Shown here piece by piece: positions 1 through 5,194 of a stretch of 5,194 nt of DNA. The first letter of the stretch is position 1, and every line of letters begins with the position of its first letter. Made by a program: the position numbers and the translations under genes. The notes below the pieces were generated by a model. The model ran no database searches and was not told the origin of the DNA. It saw nothing but the letters and a program-made list of their open reading frames with translations. The stretch covers positions 1 through 5,194 of the forward strand of contig JAITKC010000013.1 in the NCBI GenBank assembly GCA_031278665.1, read 5' to 3'. This DNA is from Bifidobacteriaceae bacterium. Lineage in GTDB: Bacteria; Actinomycetota; Actinomycetes; Actinomycetales; WQXJ01.

Positions 1-13
1 CACCCGACGGCGC

Positions 14-29
14 CGCGCGCCCGCGCGCG
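14..29 (-). terminator. GC-rich inverted repeat after the phosphate transporter, possible terminator
   Basis: Fourteen bases beyond the transporter stop codon lies a perfect inverted repeat: CGCGCGC, two bases, then GCGCGCG. As RNA it could form a six-base-pair all-GC stem with a four-base loop. No T-tract follows on the minus strand, so it is not a textbook intrinsic terminator. High-GC actinobacteria often have such U-poor hairpins, but simple GC alternation in this composition can also arise by chance. The window ends 13 bases further on, so the downstream context is not visible. Confidence 0.3.
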
Positions 30-43
30 CCGACCCGGGGCCC

Positions 44-1081
44 TCAAAACAGCCCCGCGACGCCGTGAATCGCCAAAAAGCAGGCGATCGCCGTCAGGCC
101 GGCCGCCGGAATAGTCAAAACCCAGGCCAGCACAATGTTCTTGGCCACGCCCCAGCGCACGGCCGACAGCGACCGGGTGGCCCCGGCCCCCATGATGGCG
201 CTGGTGATGGTGTGCGTGGTCGAGATGGGGGCGTGGATCGGGGTGAAAGCGGCCAGGTAGAGCACTAGAGCGCCGGTGGCCTCGGCCACAAAGCCGCGGG
301 CCGGGTCGACGTGAATGACCTTGCGCCCCAAGGTGCGCATGATCCGCCAGCCGCCGGAATAGGTCCCAGCCGAGATCGCCGAGGCGGCCAGGGCTTTAAT
401 CCAGAACGGGATTGGGTCGCCGGGCTCGTTCCAGCCCACGGCCATCGACGCCATGAAGATCACACCCATCGTCTTCTGGGCGTCCTGCAGGCCGTGGCCC
501 AGCGCCAGCGCCGCGGCGGAGCCCACCTGGGCGGCTCGAAAACGCCGCATCGTCTTGTGCGGGGAGGAATTCTTGAACAGCCAGAGCACGGCCACCATGC
601 CCAAGAACGCCAATGTGAAACCGATCGCCGGCGAGGCCACCATTGGGATCAGAACTTTCTCGCCGATTCTGGCCCATTTGACGGAGACGTCGTCCCACTG
701 GATCATGATCGCCCCGAGCCCGGCCCCGGCCAGCCCACCGATCAAAGCGTGCGAGGACGAGGACGGCAGACCGAACCACCAGGTGATCAGGTTCCAGGTG
801 ATCGCGCCCAGCAGCGCCGCCAGCACAATCGAGAGTTGCTCGTGTTGGTCGAGTCCGCCCAGATTGACGATCTGGGTGGCGATTGTCTCCGCCACCGCCG
901 TCCCCATCAGCGCGCCGACCAAGTTCATCAGCGCCGCCATGGTCAACGCCGCCCGCGGGCGCAGAGCGCGAGTCGAGACGGCCGTGGCGATGGCGTTGGC
1001 GGCATCGTGAAACCCGTTGGTGAAATCGAAGGCGACGGCGATCGCCATAACCGTCACCGCCAGCATGATCTCCGGTGTCAT
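44..1081 (-). CDS. pit: PiT-family inorganic phosphate transporter (low-affinity phosphate permease)
   Basis: Integral membrane permease of the PiT family (TC 2.A.20). Known members import inorganic phosphate, often as a metal-phosphate complex, by proton or sodium symport. The two family signature repeats are visible: FDFTNGFHDAANA at about residues 18-30 and GHGLQDAQKTMG at residues 195-206. The usual form of the second motif is GH-G-T-N-DAQKTMG, so L198-Q199 replace T-N here. About eight to ten hydrophobic stretches span the protein. At about 345 residues it matches the short bacterial PiT type rather than the roughly 500-residue E. coli PitA. I chose ATG 1081, which gives MTPEIM and lies 5 bases after the DUF47 stop. 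The alternative TTG at 1090 overlaps that stop (TTGA) and adds three residues. AAGGA upstream is about 12 bases from the ATG and 3 from the TTG, so neither spacing is ideal. The gene is second in an operon with the DUF47 gene, which supports phosphate import as its role. No anomalies in the reading frame. Confidence 0.95.
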   Translation of the reverse strand: MTPEIMLAVTVMAIAVAFDFTNGFHDAANAIATAVSTRALRPRAALTMAALMNLVGALMGTAVAETIATQIVNLGGLDQHEQLSIVLAALLGAITWNLITWWFGLPSSSSHALIGGLAGAGLGAIMIQWDDVSVKWARIGEKVLIPMVASPAIGFTLAFLGMVAVLWLFKNSSPHKTMRRFRAAQVGSAAALALGHGLQDAQKTMGVIFMASMAVGWNEPGDPIPFWIKALAASAISAGTYSGGWRIMRTLGRKVIHVDPARGFVAEATGALVLYLAAFTPIHAPISTTHTITSAIMGAGATRSLSAVRWGVAKNIVLAWVLTIPAAGLTAIACFLAIHGVAGLF

Positions 1082-1086
1082 GGAGG

Positions 1087-1707
1087 TCAAGATTCCTTGA
1101 GGGCGATCGTCTCGACGGTGTTGGCGACCTTCTCGAAGGCGTCGGCGGCGTGTTCCAGGGCCTCGATCAGTTCTTTGAGCTTCATCACCAAGATGGCGTC
1201 GGTCTCGGACTGGAACAGATCGGCCAGCAGCGCCCGATAAGCCCGGTCGGCCTGGTTCTCCAGCCGGTTGATCTCGACCCAGAACTCGGACAGCCCGTCG
1301 AGCGAGCGCAGCCGCGGCATCGCCTCGGCCGTTTGCGCCGCCGCCCGGCGCAGGATGGTGATCTGCTTGCCGATCTTCTTCGGCAACGTGTCGATCCGGT
1401 AGAGAACGATCAGATCAGCCGCTTCCTCCATGTAATCCATGCAGTCGTCCAGCGCCGAGGCCAAGTCGTAGATGTCGTCGCGGTCGAACGGCGTGACGAA
1501 ACTGGAGTTCAGCTTCTTGATGATGGCGTGGGTCGAGACGTCGGCGGTGTGTTCGATTTCCCGCAACTGGACGGCCAAATCGACTCTCTCGTCGAAGTCC
1601 GCCGCCACCATCAATTCGAGCACGTCCGCGCCGTCCACCAGATGGCGGGCCTGGGCCGCCAACAAGTCGAAGAACGACTCGTCCTTGGGGGTAAAACTGA
1701 ACCGCAC
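1087..1707 (-). CDS. DUF47 / PhoU-like Pit accessory protein
   Basis: Cytoplasmic all-helical protein of the DUF47 family (PhoU-divergent, Pit accessory protein), 206 residues, the usual length. Family members encoded beside pit genes assist or regulate Pit-mediated phosphate uptake. PhoU relatives bind metal ions through ExxxD motifs. Four such motifs are visible here: E52-D56 (EIEHTAD), E94-D98 (EEAAD), E150-D154 (ENQAD) and E185-D189 (EHAAD). They are arranged as expected for two three-helix bundles. There is no signal peptide or membrane segment. The start is GTG at 1707, supported by AGGAGA five bases upstream and by the typical N-terminus MRFSFTPKDESFF. The gene precedes the transporter gene on the same strand with a 5-base gap or 4-base overlap, so the two are probably co-transcribed and translationally coupled. 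The family assignment is firm. The direction of its effect on transport (activation or gating) is inferred only from relatives. Confidence 0.93.
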   Translation of the reverse strand: MRFSFTPKDESFFDLLAAQARHLVDGADVLELMVAADFDERVDLAVQLREIEHTADVSTHAIIKKLNSSFVTPFDRDDIYDLASALDDCMDYMEEAADLIVLYRIDTLPKKIGKQITILRRAAAQTAEAMPRLRSLDGLSEFWVEINRLENQADRAYRALLADLFQSETDAILVMKLKELIEALEHAADAFEKVANTVETIALKES

Positions 1708-1711
1708 GGGA

Positions 1712-1717
1712 TCTCCT
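1712..1717 (-). promoter_or_regulatory. Ribosome binding site of the DUF47 gene
   Basis: AGGAGA on the minus strand ends four to five bases before the GTG codon at 1705-1707. This Shine-Dalgarno match at good spacing decides for the GTG start, as no ATG lies near the conserved N-terminus. Confidence 0.75.
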
Positions 1718-1941
1718 GCCTCACGTCAAGCATTAGCCGCTCACCAGAGTAAGCCATGCGGGGCGGGTGGCCGCGCCGCCTGGTGTGGCCGGACCGCGCA
1801 GCGCCAGTCGGCGCGAAGGCCGCTCGCAGCGGCAAATGTTGGAGCCCGGGGCTGGCGCGGCCCGGCCGGGCACCACACTAGCGCTTTTCAGTCCGCCTTG
1901 GCGGCCATTGCCCGATGCCGTCTCGCCCGCCGGCCTCCGCC

Positions 1942-1957
1942 GCCGGACCTGTCCGGC
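1942..1957. repeat. Perfect 7-base-arm inverted repeat beside the protease promoter
   Basis: GCCGGAC, two bases, then GTCCGGC: sixteen bases of dyad symmetry ending two bases before the proposed -35 hexamer of the protease gene. Its position fits an operator for a dimeric regulator, but no known binding-site consensus is recognised. Confidence 0.35.
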
Positions 1958-1959
1958 CC

Positions 1960-1988
1960 TAGTCACGAGGCGGACCAGACAGTAGGGT
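1960..1988 (+). promoter_or_regulatory. Candidate sigma-70-type promoter of the protease gene
   Basis: TAGTCA at 1960-1965 matches TTGACA at four of six bases. It is separated by 17 bases from TAGGGT at 1983-1988, a TANNNT -10 element common in actinobacteria. Transcription would begin near 1995, giving a leader of about 40 to 50 bases that includes the AAGGAG ribosome binding site. The assignment rests on sequence resemblance only. Confidence 0.35.
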
Positions 1989-2033
1989 TGGTGCGCGATA
2001 AGCCCGCTTTTTCTCGCCCATCAACGACTTCGC

Positions 2034-2039
2034 AAGGAG
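2034..2039 (+). promoter_or_regulatory. Ribosome binding site upstream of the protease signal peptide
   Basis: AAGGAG is a near-perfect Shine-Dalgarno sequence and predicts initiation at about 2044-2050. That is roughly 65 to 70 bases upstream of the first in-frame canonical start codon (TTG 2113). This argues that translation truly begins before the signal peptide, yet no ATG, GTG or TTG is in frame there. Confidence 0.55.
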
Positions 2040-2043
2040 CACA

Positions 2044-2157
2044 ACGCCGAGGTTTGTTTCCTCGAAACCCCGCCCGCCCAAGATCCTCGCCGCGCTGACC
2101 GGTGGCCTCGCCTTGGCCCTGGTCGGCATGTCGCCGCCGGCCCTGGCCGCGCACGCC
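2044..2157 (+). other. Signal peptide coding segment of the protease, extending upstream of the formal start
   Basis: The protease frame stays open upstream of TTG 2113 back to the TAA at 1999-2001. It encodes a classical Sec signal peptide: a basic n-region SSKPRPPK, a hydrophobic core ILAALTGGLALALVGM, and a c-region with signal-peptidase I sites ALA (residues 10-12 in TTG numbering) or AHA (13-15). Starting at TTG 2113 would remove the basic n-region and half of the core. In-frame codons between 2002 and 2112 include ACG (2044), GTT (2056), ATC (2020, 2083) and CTG (2095), but no ATG, GTG or TTG. Confidence 0.6.
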
Positions 2158-4824
2158 GCCGAACCGGCCGACCCGCTGGACCACCTAATCTCCACCGGCG
2201 CCGAAGTGACCGCCAACGGCGAGATCATCGAGGCGATCGCCGATCCGAGCGGCGAGATCACCCGGTATCTGGTGACCGATGACGACATCGGCGTCGAACT
2301 CGACCCCGCGACATTGCCAACCGAAGTCGCCAACGGCGACCGGGTGGAGGCAGTCGTGGAGATCCCCGGCCAAGTCATCGCCGACCTTGAAGACGCCGGG
2401 GCGGCGACCGTGGCCGCCGACGCCGAAGACATCGAGGCCGGACCAGTCGACCAGTCGAGCGAGGCCGGCGCCGTTTTGCTTGAGGCGGCGGCCGATGCCG
2501 GCGTCGCCGTCGGTTTGGCGGAAGCCACCGTGGTGCAATCCGCGCCAACCGCCGCCTTGCCCGCTGTCGGCACGCACCACTTGCGGTTCGTTTTCATGTC
2601 CGCGGCCGGTCTGGGGAAATTCCTCGACAGCGCCGCCCTGGACGAGTATGTCGACCAATTGGAGAAGTATTGGATCCGGGAATCCCACGGGGCGATCGCC
2701 GGCTTCACCTATTCCTGGGCCGACTCGGCCGCGCTGACCAGCACGACCCATTGCTCGGGCACCTTCTCGAACATAGTTGAGGAGGCGGCCGCGGCGCTCG
2801 GCCTGACCCGTTCCGCCGCCACCACCACCCGCAATCACCTGATCATCCTGTCGCCCAACACAGAGCTGTGGTCCTGCGGCGGCGGCGCCTATCAGGGCGT
2901 CGCAATGGTCGGCTACCAGGGCTTGGCCTCAGGTGGGCCGATTCACATGTACCTCGACGCCGGCTCGGGCAGCAGCTCGTCGCGCACTACGGTCCACGAG
3001 TTCGGCCACAACCTGGGCTTGTACCACGCGGGCACCGGCACCTGCCCCACCGGAGTGGTCGACGGCCCCTTCACATCGCAGGGCCCATGCACAATAGATC
3101 ACAACCGCAACGACAACTACGGCGACTATCGCAACGTCATGGGCTTCGGCAGCGAGGTCGGCACCACCCTCAACGGCTATCAGAAGTCGTATTTCGGCCT
3201 GATCAGCGTGGACCACGGCCTTGTCGACGCGGCATCGGACCTGGACCGGGAATTCACCCTGGCGCCGTCTTCGACGACCGACCTTGAAGCCGCCCAGACC
3301 ATCCGCGTGATTGACCGCTCGGGCGGCGGGTACAAGCAGTATTGGGTTGACTACGACCTCCAAGCCGGCGGGATCGCGATCCGGCGCGCCTGCCGGGGGA
3401 TAGGCGACGCGGACTGCGAGGTCCCGGCCGCGAACGCGCCGAACACCCGCATTCTCAGTCCAGGCACCACCACGGCTTTGGCTCCGCGCCAAGTCTTCGT
3501 CTCGGGTGAGACCTTCGTCTCCCAAACCGGCCAGTTCCGTTTGCAAGTTGGGTCGCTAACCGAGACCGGCGCCACCTTCCGCCTCACACTGGCCGGTCAA
3601 TCGTCAGTTCACCTGTCGAGCACAACCGGGACGGCGCCCTACCAACAGTCCTCCCAGTCGATCCAGGTGACCACCGCCAGCGGGCGCTGGTCGGCGGTGT
3701 CGAACGCGCCTTCGTGGCTGTCGGTCAGCCCGACTTCGGGAACCAGCGGGCAAATGGTCAGCATCGTCTCCGCGGCGAACACTTCGACCACGGCCCGGAC
3801 CGGCACGGTGACGTTCTCATCCGGCGGCGATTCGACTGACTTCAGGCTGACTCAAAGCGGGGTGCCAGACGACCATGGTTCGACTGTGGCGACGGCCTCC
3901 GTTTGGGACCTGGCGGCCTCTTCCACCGTTTCCGGCAGCCTCGAACTGGGGGCCGACATCGACTACTTCAAGATCACCGCGCCGGTCTCCGGGAAATACA
4001 CCTTCACCTCCAACGCCACCGGGAACCCCACCGGCTACCTGTATAGCGCGGCCGGGTCGCAACTAGCCTCCAACGCCGACTCCGGGCCGGGCTACAACTT
4101 CCAGCTCACACCCACCCTGACCGCCGGCACAACCTACTACCTGGCGATCCGCAACTCCTCCCAGTCCACCACCAACACCGGCCCCTACACCATCACCGCG
4201 GTGGTGCCCCAGCCCTCGTCGGTGGCCGTGACCGTCTCGAACTGGGCGCCCGCCCAAACCGGCGGGACGGTCTCGCTGACCGTCACCACAAACCAGTCGT
4301 CCTGGTCGGCCTCGTCCAGCGCGTCCTGGCTGACCATCAGCTCCCGCAGCGGATCAACCGGCAAGGCGATCACCTTGACCGCCGCCCGCAACGCCACCAC
4401 GACGGCGCGCAGCGCGGTCGCCACCTTCACCGCCGGCGGGGCGGTCGCCGAAGTCTTGGTCTACCAGCCCGGCGCCGTGGACGACCACGGTTCCGACCCG
4501 GCGACCGCCACGGCCTGGGATCTGGCCGCCGCGGCCACCGTTTCCGGCAACCTGGAACTGAGCGACGACCTCGACTATTTCGTGTTCACGGCGCCGGCCA
4601 GCGGCTCCTACCGGTTTGTCTCGGAGGCGACCGGGAATGTCTCCGGCTACCTCTACAACTCGGCGGCCAGCCGAATCGCCTACAACCTGGACTCCGGGCC
4701 CGGCTCCAACTTCCAGATCACCCACACGCTGACCGCCGGGCAGGTCTACTACCTGGCGATCCGCAACTCCTCGCAATCCACCTCCAACACCGGCCCCTAC
4801 ACCATCACCGCCACCCGCCCCTAA
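2113..4824 (+). CDS. Secreted zinc metalloprotease (metzincin, M11/gametolysin-like) with two BACON-PPC modules
   Basis: Predicted extracellular zinc endopeptidase of 903 residues from TTG 2113. That is the first canonical start, but the signal peptide extends upstream, so the real protein is probably some 20 residues longer. Residues 17-143 form an acidic segment (about 29 Asp/Glu, 2 Arg, no Lys), presumably a propeptide. The catalytic region, about 145-490, carries HEFGHNLGLYHA: zinc ligands H295, H299 and H305, general base E296. The Met-turn is at NVMGF (M343), followed by LNGYQKSYFG, as in M11-type proteases. All six cysteines (214, 255, 311, 326, 427, 435) lie here, consistent with disulfides. 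Next come BACON-like domain 1 (about 499-583, PSWLSVSPTSG), PPC-like domain 1 (586-696), BACON-like domain 2 (702-788, ASWLTISSRSG) and PPC-like domain 2 (790-900). The protein ends three residues later with no cell-wall anchor. It stands alone in its transcription direction. Substrate is unknown; BACON and PPC domains in other enzymes suggest glycan or surface binding, which is inference. It could also be classed with another metzincin family. Confidence 0.9.
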   Translation: MALVGMSPPALAAHAAEPADPLDHLISTGAEVTANGEIIEAIADPSGEITRYLVTDDDIGVELDPATLPTEVANGDRVEAVVEIPGQVIADLEDAGAATVAADAEDIEAGPVDQSSEAGAVLLEAAADAGVAVGLAEATVVQSAPTAALPAVGTHHLRFVFMSAAGLGKFLDSAALDEYVDQLEKYWIRESHGAIAGFTYSWADSAALTSTTHCSGTFSNIVEEAAAALGLTRSAATTTRNHLIILSPNTELWSCGGGAYQGVAMVGYQGLASGGPIHMYLDAGSGSSSSRTTVHEFGHNLGLYHAGTGTCPTGVVDGPFTSQGPCTIDHNRNDNYGDYRNVMGFGSEVGTTLNGYQKSYFGLISVDHGLVDAASDLDREFTLAPSSTTDLEAAQTIRVIDRSGGGYKQYWVDYDLQAGGIAIRRACRGIGDADCEVPAANAPNTRILSPGTTTALAPRQVFVSGETFVSQTGQFRLQVGSLTETGATFRLTLAGQSSVHLSSTTGTAPYQQSSQSIQVTTASGRWSAVSNAPSWLSVSPTSGTSGQMVSIVSAANTSTTARTGTVTFSSGGDSTDFRLTQSGVPDDHGSTVATASVWDLAASSTVSGSLELGADIDYFKITAPVSGKYTFTSNATGNPTGYLYSAAGSQLASNADSGPGYNFQLTPTLTAGTTYYLAIRNSSQSTTNTGPYTITAVVPQPSSVAVTVSNWAPAQTGGTVSLTVTTNQSSWSASSSASWLTISSRSGSTGKAITLTAARNATTTARSAVATFTAGGAVAEVLVYQPGAVDDHGSDPATATAWDLAAAATVSGNLELSDDLDYFVFTAPASGSYRFVSEATGNVSGYLYNSAASRIAYNLDSGPGSNFQITHTLTAGQVYYLAIRNSSQSTSNTGPYTITATRP
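3601..4200 (+). repeat. BACON-PPC module, copy 1 (inside the protease)
   Basis: First copy of a roughly 200-residue unit within the protease. A BACON-like beta-sandwich (core W535 in SWL, then ARTGTVTF and a closing LTQSG strand) is followed by a PPC-like domain starting DDHGS at residue 586. Equivalent residues in copy 2 lie 204 codons (612 bases) later, for example W535/W739 and D586/D790. Confidence 0.85.
4216..4812 (+). repeat. BACON-PPC module, copy 2 (inside the protease)
   Basis: Second copy of the unit, ending three residues before the stop codon. By hand alignment the PPC halves are about 70 percent identical (79 of 111), with the shared block YYLAIRNSSQST and then NTGPYTITA. The BACON halves are clearly more diverged. 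The DNA of the closing blocks (4135-4199 and 4747-4811) is almost identical. Confidence 0.85.
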
Positions 4825-4861
4825 CTGGGCCGCGCCAGACCTCCAGTGCGGATTGCCGAGC
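4825..4861. other. Short gap between convergent genes
   Basis: These 37 bases separate the protease stop (TAA) from the stop of the leftward RHH gene (TAG on the minus strand). A four-base-pair hairpin CTGG/CCAG directly follows the protease stop. It is too weak, and has no T-run, to call a terminator. Confidence 0.4.
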
Positions 4862-5152
4862 CTAGCCGGAGGGTTCGGCCGGGGCCTGCGCGGCTCTGGC
4901 CAGCGGGGCGGCGAAGCCGGCGGCCCCGGCCGCGTCGCGCAGGTGGCTGGGGCCGAGTTGGGTCGGGTAGCGCCCCGCGGCCGCCTTGACCCGCGCCTGC
5001 CAAGTCTCTATGTCCGGCCGAAGCGGCTCGCCTCTGCCGTATTCGGCCAGGCGGGCGCGCAGAACGGCGGTCACGGTGGTGCTCTCCCGGGTGGCGCGTA
5101 CCCGCGCGGCTCGAAGATCCGCCTCATCGACCGCCAGGGTCACGTTTCGCAT
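4862..5152 (-). CDS. Ribbon-helix-helix (VapB/CopG-like) antitoxin-type DNA-binding protein
   Basis: Small protein of 96 residues. The N-terminal 41 residues fit a ribbon-helix-helix fold: beta-strand RNVTLAVDE, helix A over ADLRAARVRATRE, the turn ESTTVT, then helix B AVLRARLAEYGRG. This is the usual pattern of VapB-type antitoxins and CopG-like repressors, which dimerise, bind operator DNA through the strand and often repress their own gene. The C-terminal part (42-96) begins with charged residues and becomes Ala/Pro-rich. In antitoxins this part wraps the toxin, but I cannot match it to a family. The ATG at 5152 gives the expected short strand at the N-terminus, yet no Shine-Dalgarno sequence precedes it, so a leaderless transcript is possible. 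In most VapBC modules the toxin gene follows the antitoxin. Here the next gene is the convergent protease, so the protein is an orphan unless its partner lies beyond the right edge. It may instead be a plain transcriptional regulator. Confidence 0.8.
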   Translation of the reverse strand: MRNVTLAVDEADLRAARVRATRESTTVTAVLRARLAEYGRGEPLRPDIETWQARVKAAAGRYPTQLGPSHLRDAAGAAGFAAPLARAAQAPAEPSG

Positions 5153-5157
5153 CCGAC

Positions 5158-5170
5158 AAGTGTCGCACTT
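5158..5170. promoter_or_regulatory. Perfect inverted repeat upstream of the RHH gene, candidate operator
   Basis: AAGTG, three bases, then CACTT: a perfect dyad five bases upstream of the RHH start codon. Ribbon-helix-helix regulators commonly bind short palindromes overlapping their own promoter or start region. The match is short, and autoregulation here is inferred from the family. Confidence 0.4.
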
Positions 5171-5194
5171 ACCGGGGCCGCTGGGTGATGGCTT

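Larger units (their letters stand above)
1718..2033. other. Divergent intergenic region with several short inverted repeats
   Basis: This region of about 316 bases lies between the leftward phosphate operon and the rightward protease gene. Reading frames crossing it have no family-like composition, and I see no gene in it. It holds a series of perfect inverted repeats: GCGCC-agtc-GGCGC at 1801-1814, GCCGCT-cgc-AGCGGC at 1819-1833, the 12-base palindrome GCCCGGCCGGGC at 1860-1871, and GCCGGAC-ct-GTCCGGC at 1942-1957. For the leftward operon a -10-like TACTCT reads on the minus strand at 1751-1746, but no -35 element stands out at the right distance. High GC raises the chance of incidental repeats, so only the 1942-1957 repeat, next to a candidate promoter, suggests a regulatory site. 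Confidence 0.5.

Noticed and set aside
311..1240. Long plus-strand open frame of 309 codons opposite the transporter
   Set aside because: It is antisense to a clear PiT gene. The translation is rich in R, G, H and Q with no domain, typical of a GC-rich shadow frame.
1719..1745. CCTCACG and GCTCACC as a possible PHO box (PhoP direct repeats) for the phosphate operon
   Set aside because: The two elements are 20 bases apart rather than the 11-base period (or its double) of known actinobacterial PHO boxes, and one is a poor match.
1075..1752. Plus-strand open frame of 225 codons opposite the DUF47 gene
   Set aside because: The DUF47 frame has recognisable motifs and a ribosome binding site. The antisense frame is a composition artefact.
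1733..1985. Short open frames on both strands in the intergenic region (1733-1966 minus, 1767-1985 plus)
   Set aside because: Low-complexity R/A/G/P translations, no convincing ribosome binding sites, and no family resemblance.
2185..2838. Minus-strand open frames opposite the protease (2185-2838, 1959-2708, 2929-3546, 4354-4776)
   Set aside because: They mirror the protease codons and have repetitive G/R/V-rich or S/A-rich translations. The plus-strand frame carries catalytic motifs and domains.
5181..5194. Possible start codon (GTG or ATG near 5185-5190) of a rightward gene at the edge
   Set aside because: Fewer than ten bases of frame remain, so no coding claim can be supported.

Overview
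The window is a GC-rich bacterial segment. Strong G/C bias at third codon positions, GTG/TTG start codons, few A/T-rich promoters and the gene types suggest an actinobacterium. This is an inference, because no rRNA or other phylogenetic marker is present. It carries four protein-coding genes and no RNA gene, insertion sequence, prophage or CRISPR array that I can see.

Left part (about 1-1717, minus strand): a two-gene phosphate uptake unit. A DUF47/PhoU-like accessory protein is encoded first, followed within a few bases by a PiT-family inorganic phosphate transporter. The pair is translationally close-coupled and is a standard arrangement for low-affinity phosphate uptake. A GC-rich inverted repeat just past the transporter stop may end the transcript.

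Middle (about 1718-2043): an intergenic region between divergent genes, with several short perfect inverted repeats and one plausible promoter for the rightward gene.

Right-centre (about 2044-4824, plus strand): one large secreted metalloprotease. Its parts, in order, are a signal peptide, a very acidic presumed propeptide, a metzincin-type catalytic domain (HEFGHNLGLYHA plus a Met-turn) resembling peptidase family M11, and two copies of a BACON-like plus PPC-like beta-sandwich module. The signal peptide is encoded in frame upstream of the first usable canonical start codon. The formal start (TTG 2113) therefore truncates it, and the true initiation point is unresolved.

Right end (4862-5194, minus strand): a small ribbon-helix-helix protein resembling a VapB/CopG-type antitoxin, convergent with the protease and with no toxin gene downstream of it. 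A short perfect inverted repeat lies just upstream of its ATG. The phosphate genes, the protease and the RHH gene do not obviously form one system. I found nothing that clearly amounts to a new multi-gene system. The most distinctive locus is the modular secreted protease with its duplicated C-terminal unit and missing start codon.
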